Below are positions 52,623 through 58,403 of a stretch of 58,403 nucleotides of DNA, piece by piece. How positions within the stretch are numbered: the first letter of the stretch is position 1; each line of letters begins with the position of its first letter. The translations under genes and the position numbers were made by a program. The stretch spans positions 1-58,403 of the forward strand of contig CAZNDN010000009.1 of NCBI GenBank assembly GCA_964571815.1, in the 5' to 3' direction. Source of the DNA: CAZNDN01 sp964571815 (GTDB lineage Bacteria; Fibrobacterota; Chitinivibrionia; Chitinivibrionales; WJKA01). The notes under the pieces are model-generated. The model did not search any database. It saw only the letters and a list, made by a program, of their open reading frames with translations, and was not told the origin of the DNA.

Positions 52623-54080
52623 ATGCCCTCACGAAGCTCAATGATTCCAGCACGACCCCGCCGAGTCCTCTCCTGTGCACTCACGGCACTGGTTCTGCTC
52701 GGCGCCACGCTGGAGGCTGAAAAACTGACCGAGCGCGAAGCGCTGATCCGGGCGCTTGCGGACCACACCCAGATCCAACTGTTACGCATCGACAAGATCT
52801 CCGATTCCCTGCAACTCACCGGCGCGCGGGCCGGTTGGCAGCCGGCGGTCACACTGGGGGCCGACGTGCGATCGACATCGACCGACACCTTCTTTGTCCC
52901 CCGCACCGCCGGTCGGGACACGGCCGCCGCCTCCGCGGCCGTGTCGCGGAAAATCCCGGGTGGAGGCACGATTTCGGGGGAAGTGGCCGAAGAGGTCGAT
53001 CTGTCGAGTAACAACGCCGGCAAGCACGCTACCTCCTGGGAAGTTACCTGTCGCCAGCCGCTGCTCAAGGATGCCTGGCGGTTCGGGGAGCAGGACATGC
53101 GCCTGCGCATTGCCCGCCTGGACAGCCGCGGCGTCGACCTTCGCTTGATGAAGGACCTGCTCGCAGATCTGAGCGTGGTGCGTCGCGCCTACTGGAAATG
53201 GTACGAGCAGTACGCGCTCAGGGAGATACTGACCCGCGAACGGGACCTGGCGCTGAGCCGTCTCGAGCGGGAACGCGCTCGTTTCCTGCTGGGCGAGGCA
53301 TCGGAGCTGGACACGCTTTCGGCCTCACTTGAGTACCTGGAATCGAGCAGCCGCCTTACGAACGCTTCGTACGAGCTCGATGCCGCCGGGAGGGAAGTTG
53401 CGCTGCTGCTGGATATCGACCAGGACACTGTCGTGCCGGACACCGCCCGGGAGATCCGGACAGCGGACCTCCCGTCCTCGGAGGAACTGGTGGAACGGGC
53501 CGAACGGTTCGATCCCGAACTGAAGATATTTGCGGTGCTGGAGGAGAAACTGCAGTTGGAAAAGGAGGAGCTTGCCAACAACCTGCTTCCCTCGGTGTCG
53601 CTTGATCTGAAACACCGGGCATGGTCCCGCGATCGTGACCGGCCCTTGTCCACCGATGAAAATCGATTCGGGAGTTCCTCGATTGGTGTAAGCGCCGCCT
53701 ACACGATTCCCGCAACGGTCGAGCGAATAGCGGTCCACGGCAAGCGGCTGGAGGCGCGGCGCAACGCACTCAGCCGGGAGCACTACCGACGTGAGCTGCT
53801 GTCGCGCCTGACCGACACTCGTGAGCAGTGGCGGCGCGACCGTGCGAACCTTGTCGCTGCCCGGAAGGCCGAAGAAGTTGCGCGCAAGAAACTCGATGCG
53901 GCCCGGCGGGGGTACGAGCTGGGCACGGTCGACCGCCTGAGTCTGATCGAGGCGCGCAACGACGCCACGCGGACATCGGTGAGCCGCCTTCAGAAGGAAC
54001 GTGCCCTGAAAGACATCGAGATTGTGTTTGACGAAATAACCGGGGATGTCCTTGACAAATTCGGATTGGAGTGGGAATGA
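52623..54080 (+). CDS. TolC-family outer membrane efflux protein
   Basis: 485 residues. A signal peptide (RRVLSCALTALVLLGATLEA) and two OEP repeats of long helices (~30-250 and ~260-475) are seen, each starting with TEREALIRAL-like and SSEELVERAERFDPEL-like segments. It forms the outer-membrane channel of a tripartite pump. The ATG at 52623 is chosen as the first start giving a normal signal peptide; GTG 52587 and ATG 52641 are alternatives. It overlaps the next gene by 4 nt. Confidence 0.85.
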   Translation: MPSRSSMIPARPRRVLSCALTALVLLGATLEAEKLTEREALIRALADHTQIQLLRIDKISDSLQLTGARAGWQPAVTLGADVRSTSTDTFFVPRTAGRDTAAASAAVSRKIPGGGTISGEVAEEVDLSSNNAGKHATSWEVTCRQPLLKDAWRFGEQDMRLRIARLDSRGVDLRLMKDLLADLSVVRRAYWKWYEQYALREILTRERDLALSRLERERARFLLGEASELDTLSASLEYLESSSRLTNASYELDAAGREVALLLDIDQDTVVPDTAREIRTADLPSSEELVERAERFDPELKIFAVLEEKLQLEKEELANNLLPSVSLDLKHRAWSRDRDRPLSTDENRFGSSSIGVSAAYTIPATVERIAVHGKRLEARRNALSREHYRRELLSRLTDTREQWRRDRANLVAARKAEEVARKKLDAARRGYELGTVDRLSLIEARNDATRTSVSRLQKERALKDIEIVFDEITGDVLDKFGLEWE

Positions 54081-55186
54081 GAACGTATGTAGCTTTACTT
54101 GCCGCATTGTGCGCGGTGCCGGCGTGTCTTCGCTGCGGGACCGGAGAGGCGAAAACCGGCGGAGACATCGAGCGCTTCAGCGTCTCGCGCGTGGACATTC
54201 GCGATGTCATGTCGGAGACGGGTGAAGTGAAGCCGGTGGTGAAGGTCGAGGTGAAATCCGAAGCCAGCGGCAGAATCGAACGCGTCGATGTCAAACAGGG
54301 ACAGCGTGTCAAGAAGGGCGACGCCCTGATCACGATCGATCCCGAACGCCTTCTGTACCGGAAAGAACGGGTGAGCCTTTCCGTGCGACGGGCGCGGATC
54401 AAGCGCGAGCAGGCGCAACGGGACCTCGAAAACGCCCGTGCGCTACGTGAGACCGGGACGGTTTCGGAAAAGCAGCTCGAAGACCTTCGCAACGAAAGCG
54501 ACCTCGCCGATATCACCTATCGCCAGGAGCTGCTGGAGCTGAAGGACATTCAGGATCAACTTGACAAGACCGTGGTCACGGCTCCCATGGACGGGGTGCT
54601 TACGAGTCTGGACGTGGAAGAAGGGGAGATCGCGGTCTCGGCCGTCTCCGGTTTCCAGAGCGGAACAACAATCGGAACCGTGGCCGATGTCTCCCGGCTG
54701 GAGGTCGTCTCTGAAATCGGGGAAGCGGACTACGTGCACCTGAGCCAGGGAGACAAGGTAGTGATCCGGCCGCAGGCGTTCGACGAGGTCGAAACCGAGG
54801 GAACGGTGACGTTCGTGTCCCTGACCGCAACGCGAGACAACAACGAAGAGCTGGGCAGTTTCGAAGTGCGCATGTCGATCGATTCGATCGTGGCGGGTAT
54901 TGCGCCGGGAATCAACGTTCATGTCGAATTCGTACTCAAAGAGAAGGAGAACGTGCTGGGCGTGCCCGCACATTTCGTGCAATCGCGGGGGAAGAAGCAT
55001 TTCGTGGAAGTTCTTCGCGGGGAAAGCGACGAAAAGCTCGCCACGGAGCGGATCGCGGTCGAGCTCGGCATGACCGACTACCGGCATTTCGAAGTGCTTG
55101 ACGGCCTGCGTGAAGGGGACGTGGTGGTATACCGCGAAGAGGCTGAAGATGAGAAGCCGCGGCGCGGCCGGCGGGGAGGACATTGA
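54077..55186 (+). CDS. macA: Periplasmic adaptor (membrane fusion protein) of ABC efflux pump
   Basis: 369 residues. An N-terminal export signal (YVALLAALCAVPAC) is followed by the HlyD/MacA layout: a split lipoyl domain (VKSEASGRIERVDVKQGQRV and VVTAPMDGVLTSLDVEEGE), a central coiled-coil hairpin (~95-155) and a β-barrel domain. It links the inner-membrane ABC transporter to the TolC-type channel. ATG 54077 overlaps the TolC stop (ATGA). The C-terminus is very basic (PRRGRRGGH). Substrate unknown. Confidence 0.87.
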   Translation: MRTYVALLAALCAVPACLRCGTGEAKTGGDIERFSVSRVDIRDVMSETGEVKPVVKVEVKSEASGRIERVDVKQGQRVKKGDALITIDPERLLYRKERVSLSVRRARIKREQAQRDLENARALRETGTVSEKQLEDLRNESDLADITYRQELLELKDIQDQLDKTVVTAPMDGVLTSLDVEEGEIAVSAVSGFQSGTTIGTVADVSRLEVVSEIGEADYVHLSQGDKVVIRPQAFDEVETEGTVTFVSLTATRDNNEELGSFEVRMSIDSIVAGIAPGINVHVEFVLKEKENVLGVPAHFVQSRGKKHFVEVLRGESDEKLATERIAVELGMTDYRHFEVLDGLREGDVVVYREEAEDEKPRRGRRGGH

Positions 55187-55191
55187 GGCGC

Positions 55192-55875
55192 ATGGAGGCC
55201 GACCGCCCGGAGATTATCCGCACCGAAAACCTGTGCAAGTGCTATCGACTCGGCAAGCAGGAGATTCGCGTACTTCACGGGATCGATCTTCGCGTGGCTC
55301 CCGGCGAGTACGTGGCGATCATGGGTCACAGCGGGGCCGGGAAATCGACGCTGCTGAATATCCTCGGCTGCCTCGACCATCCCACCTCGGGTTCCTTCTT
55401 CTTCCGCGGTTCCTCGGTCGGAGACTTGAAACCGTCGGAGCTGGCCGACATTCGCAACCGTGATATCGGGTTTGTCTTCCAGAATTTCAACCTGCTGCCC
55501 AAGCTCGATGTCGCGTCGAATGTCGAACTGCCGCTGATTTACGGCAACATCGGCGCCCGCCGTCGGCGGGAGATGGTCACCGACGTCCTTCGGCGGCTGG
55601 GACTCCAGGAGCGAAGCCGACACAAGCCCAACGAAATCTCGGGTGGACAGAAGCAGCGGGCAGCCATCGCCCGTGCTCTTGTCAAGAAACCCTCGCTGAT
55701 CCTTGCCGATGAGCCGACGGGAAACCTGGACACCGGAACGACCCGCGAAATTCTGGACGTTCTCGAAACCCTGCATGCCGACGGGAACACGATCGTGGTG
55801 ATCACCCACGAGCACGACGTGGCCGAGCGGGCCTCACGCGTGCTTCAACTGGTTGACGGGAAGCTGGTGCAATGA
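55192..55875 (+). CDS. macB: ABC transporter ATP-binding protein (MacB/LolD family)
   Basis: 227 residues. Walker A GHSGAGKSTLLN, signature ISGGQKQRAAIARA, Walker B ILADEPTGNLD and H-loop ITHEHD are all intact. It powers the two permeases that follow. A TTG at 55183 sits only 3 nt after GGGGAGGA and overlaps the adaptor stop, whereas ATG 55192 is 12 nt from it; the start is therefore uncertain by three codons. It overlaps the next gene by 4 nt. Confidence 0.9.
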   Translation: MEADRPEIIRTENLCKCYRLGKQEIRVLHGIDLRVAPGEYVAIMGHSGAGKSTLLNILGCLDHPTSGSFFFRGSSVGDLKPSELADIRNRDIGFVFQNFNLLPKLDVASNVELPLIYGNIGARRRREMVTDVLRRLGLQERSRHKPNEISGGQKQRAAIARALVKKPSLILADEPTGNLDTGTTREILDVLETLHADGNTIVVITHEHDVAERASRVLQLVDGKLVQ

Positions 55876-57098
55876 ATCTCTCACGAGCGGTGTCGGTACC
55901 GGCGGTCAACGTCCGCCTCTGCCTGATAGAGGTTTTCAGCAATCCCGGACGTACCCTTTTGACCTCGCTGGGTATTTTCCTGGGCGTAGCCGGCCTCTTG
56001 ATCAACCTCTCGTTCATCCGCGGTATGGACAACGACCTGAAGCACAACATGGAGATGATCGGCGGTCTGAAACTGCTGACCGTCAGGAGCATCGAAGCGG
56101 AGAATCTCAGGGAGCGGCTCAAATTCCAGCGCTCGCCGGGCCTGACTGTTGAGGAGCTGCAGAAGCTGTCGGTTCGCCTCCCGAATATCGAGGCGGTCAT
56201 GCCCTTCGCCGACCTTCGATGGCGACCGATGTCGTACCGGGGCAGGCAGCAGTGGGGCAGGGTCCTGGCGGTAAGCAGACATTATGCGGGGGCGCACAAC
56301 TACGTCATGGACGCGGGAAGGTGGTTCACGCGGGAAGAGGCGCAATCCGGCGCCCAGGTCTGTGTGGTGGGCCCCGATATCGCCGAGCGGCTTTTCGGCG
56401 ACACGACCAACCCGGTCGGGAGGAAAATTGTCCTGGAATCACTGCCGTTTACGGTGGTGGGGCGGTTTGCGACCGAGGGTATCTACGATCATCGGGGACG
56501 TGAAGTGATCGCCCCCTATTCGGTGTATGAAGCGCATGTAGGAGGTCACCGCAGGTCCAGGGAAGAGATACGGCTCCTGCTGCGCGACAGCGAGCAGGTG
56601 ACCCGTACGCAACGGGACCTTCGTCGGCTGCTGATTCAGCAGCACCGGGGCGCCGAAGACTTCGAGATCGAGGCAAGCAGCGACCGGGTCAAGGAGATGC
56701 GCAACGCCCGCAAAGGGTTCACGGTACTTCTGTGGTGTATTGCCGCGATCACTCTGCTTGTGGGCGGGATAAGTATCATGAATATCATGTTCGCCACGAT
56801 CGGGGAGCGCATCCGGGAAATCGGTACGCGCAAGGCGCTGGGCGCGCGCGCCTCGGACGTATTCGTGCAGTTCATCTTCGAGGCAAGTCTCGTGTGTCTG
56901 GCCGGCGGCCTTCCGGGTATGCTCCTGGGAACGGCAATCACGCTGGCTCCCGAAGGCCTGTTTCCGTACGAGCCCGAGCTTCGTGCCGCCGACTACGTTG
57001 TGGCCATGGGATTCACGGTTGCGGCGGGTGTGATAAGCGGTCTGTTTCCGGCGCTGCATGCGGCAGGCATGGAGCCGGTTGAAGCGCTGGCGTACTGA
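55872..57098 (+). CDS. MacB-type ABC permease 1
   Basis: 408 residues. It has the FtsX/MacB_PCD layout: one N-terminal helix (~25-50), a large periplasmic domain (~55-280) and three C-terminal helices. The characteristic linker VGGISIMNIMFATIGERIREIGTRKALGA is present in pieces. It probably pairs with the second permease encoded 33 nt downstream to form a heterodimer over one shared ATPase. Confidence 0.88.
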   Translation: MNLSRAVSVPAVNVRLCLIEVFSNPGRTLLTSLGIFLGVAGLLINLSFIRGMDNDLKHNMEMIGGLKLLTVRSIEAENLRERLKFQRSPGLTVEELQKLSVRLPNIEAVMPFADLRWRPMSYRGRQQWGRVLAVSRHYAGAHNYVMDAGRWFTREEAQSGAQVCVVGPDIAERLFGDTTNPVGRKIVLESLPFTVVGRFATEGIYDHRGREVIAPYSVYEAHVGGHRRSREEIRLLLRDSEQVTRTQRDLRRLLIQQHRGAEDFEIEASSDRVKEMRNARKGFTVLLWCIAAITLLVGGISIMNIMFATIGERIREIGTRKALGARASDVFVQFIFEASLVCLAGGLPGMLLGTAITLAPEGLFPYEPELRAADYVVAMGFTVAAGVISGLFPALHAAGMEPVEALAY

Positions 57099-57131
57099 TA
57101 CGTCAAGACGGGCATAATGTGAAGGGCAGCC

Positions 57132-58397
57132 ATGCGACTATTTGAATCGGTCCAGGTGGGCATCCGCATTTCGATCGTGGAGATGCTCTCGCACAAGCTT
57201 CGCTCGTCGCTGTCGGTTCTGGGCGTGCTGCTGGGCGTGGCCTCGCTGGTGGCGATGCTGACCCTGATCGGGGGAATCAACCTCTATCTTAACGAAAAGA
57301 TTTCGACGTGGGCCGGTTCGGTGTGGTTCCGTCCCCGGAATTTCTCACCGGAGAGCGACGGCGCCGAGTGGAGCCGCTCGCCGGGATTGCGTTTCTCCGA
57401 CGGGTATCACCTTGAGGAGCATGCACCCACGGTCAAGTCGTTTGCCGCGAGCATCGAACGGTGGTCGCGGCTGACGGTTGCGGGGGTCGGAACGCGTGCC
57501 CGCCTTTCGGGCATGGATATCGATGTGCTTCAGGAGCAGATGGAGCATATCCGCATGGGTGAGGGCCGGTGGTTCACGGAGCGGGAACGGCGTGAGGGGG
57601 CCAAAGTATGCGTTCTTTCGTGGAGAGTAGAGGAGCGGGTACGGGAAAATCTCGAAGATCTGGGAGGCACGGCGGCCGATCGTCCGATTCTCGGCGCCAC
57701 GGTTCTCGCGGAAGGAATTCCGCTTCGCGTTGTGGGCATCTACCAGCCGAAAGATCCGGATTTCACTCCCTGGCACCTTCGGAGAACGATTATCACGCCG
57801 CTGCAGACCATGCGCACGTATATCACTGGTCTGGATCCGAATCCCGGTGATGTGGAAGTCAAGATCAGGAATGTACGGAAGCTTGAAGAGGAGGCTGAGG
57901 AGGCCGCCCGCATTCTTCAGGCCAGACACCGGGGGGTACGTGATTTCGAGTTCAGGGCGGCAGAGTGGATCGAGAACATCACGAGCATGCTCCAAAACGC
58001 GGCCCTGCTCATGGGCATTGTCTCGGCCGTCTCGCTGATGGTCGGCGGGTTGAGCATCATGAATGTCATGCTCTCGGGAATTTCGGAGCGGATCAAGGAG
58101 ATAGGCGTCCGCAAGGCGCTCGGCGCGACGACATCGCAGATATTCGTGCAGTTTGTCTCCGAATCGGTTACGTTGAGCATGCTCGGCGGTCTCACCGGCA
58201 TTCTTCCCGGACTCCTTCCGCTGGTCTTCTCCGATGCGATCAAGCAGTCCTCCGACGGGGCCATCACGCCGACGGTCCTTCCGCAGCATATCGTGATGGT
58301 GGTGCTGGTGATCGTGGCGGTCGGGACGGTGTTCGGCCTCTACCCCGCGGTCAAGGCGTCCCGCATGGATCCGGTGGATGCTTTGCGGTATGAGTGA
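57132..58397 (+). CDS. MacB-type ABC permease 2
   Basis: 421 residues. The layout matches permease 1: N-terminal helix near 25-50, periplasmic domain, then VGGLSIMNVMLSGISERIKE, GVRKALGATTSQIFVQF and two further helices. It keeps the C-terminal PVDALRYE typical of MacB. The gene is complete, ending 6 nt before the window edge. Having two consecutive permease genes with one ATPase gene points to a heterodimeric transporter. Confidence 0.88.
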   Translation: MRLFESVQVGIRISIVEMLSHKLRSSLSVLGVLLGVASLVAMLTLIGGINLYLNEKISTWAGSVWFRPRNFSPESDGAEWSRSPGLRFSDGYHLEEHAPTVKSFAASIERWSRLTVAGVGTRARLSGMDIDVLQEQMEHIRMGEGRWFTERERREGAKVCVLSWRVEERVRENLEDLGGTAADRPILGATVLAEGIPLRVVGIYQPKDPDFTPWHLRRTIITPLQTMRTYITGLDPNPGDVEVKIRNVRKLEEEAEEAARILQARHRGVRDFEFRAAEWIENITSMLQNAALLMGIVSAVSLMVGGLSIMNVMLSGISERIKEIGVRKALGATTSQIFVQFVSESVTLSMLGGLTGILPGLLPLVFSDAIKQSSDGAITPTVLPQHIVMVVLVIVAVGTVFGLYPAVKASRMDPVDALRYE

Positions 58398-58403
58398 TGA
58401 CAA

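Noticed and set aside
51260..53110. Continuous minus-strand frame across the N gap
   Set aside because: The frame is open only because N codons are not stops. The part beyond the gap is antisense to the TolC-type gene.
1..58403. CRISPR array, rRNA operon or prophage
   Set aside because: No regularly spaced repeats, rRNA-like sequence or phage structural genes were seen.

Overview
The window is one stretch of roughly 58-60% GC bacterial DNA containing a 100-N scaffold gap (52459-52558), so it comes from a draft or metagenome assembly. The organism is a diderm that makes lipid A: BamA, TamB, an OmpH/Skp chaperone, LpxD, a fused LpxC-FabZ and LpxA are all present, with a Lol-type lipoprotein exporter. 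The LpxC-FabZ fusion fits the Bacteroidota/Chlorobi/Fibrobacterota side of the tree. A complete McsA-McsB-ClpC module is also present, which is better known from Gram-positives. I infer a lineage near the FCB group (Fibrobacterota/Chitinivibrionales-like or a neighbouring candidate phylum), but nothing here fixes the phylum.

Layout. 1-12.5 kb holds single housekeeping genes: an acyl-ACP synthetase/ACP/acyltransferase fusion, an HTH-PilZ fusion, an acidic small protein, ispE, a PilZ protein, polA, a ROK-family protein, a membrane protein, and a GNAT + M20 peptidase pair. 12.5-20.2 kb holds a metal permease with HMA tail, an FmdB zinc ribbon, N-acetylglutamate synthase, aconitase, a trypsin-like/TPR protein and a double Usp protein. 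20.3-26.9 kb holds a Cys-rich DUF6485 protein, a 1104-residue exported coiled-coil protein with a striking 23-residue Asp-Ser period, a 61-residue unknown, a STAS protein, a candidate small RNA with its own promoter and terminator, and a geranylgeranyl-reductase-family flavoprotein.

27.09-30.85 kb is a 3.76-kb mobile element with imperfect ~47-bp terminal inverted repeats. It carries three overlapping genes on one strand: an rve-type transposase, a Toprim primase-like protein with a CHC2-like N-terminus lacking zinc ligands, and a second, different DDE transposase. I do not recognise this arrangement as a standard IS family, and it is my first candidate for an undescribed system.

31-51.2 kb begins with aroB, tRNA-Arg(TCG) and a second STAS gene. 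From 33390 to 51161 there follows a nearly gap-free run of 13 same-strand genes: lysS, lolC/E, lolD, mcsA, mcsB, clpC, tamB, bamA, ompH, lpxD, lpxC-fabZ and lpxA (12 reading frames, 13 functions). Start/stop overlaps suggest co-transcription of translation, arginine-phosphorylation proteolysis and outer-membrane assembly. After it lie a convergent, catalytically degenerate AnmK homologue, the assembly gap, and a five-gene TolC/MFP/ABC/permease/permease efflux operon running to the end.

Regulatory themes are c-di-GMP (two PilZ proteins) and STAS-type partner switching (two paralogues either side of the transposon). Their partner enzymes are not in the window.
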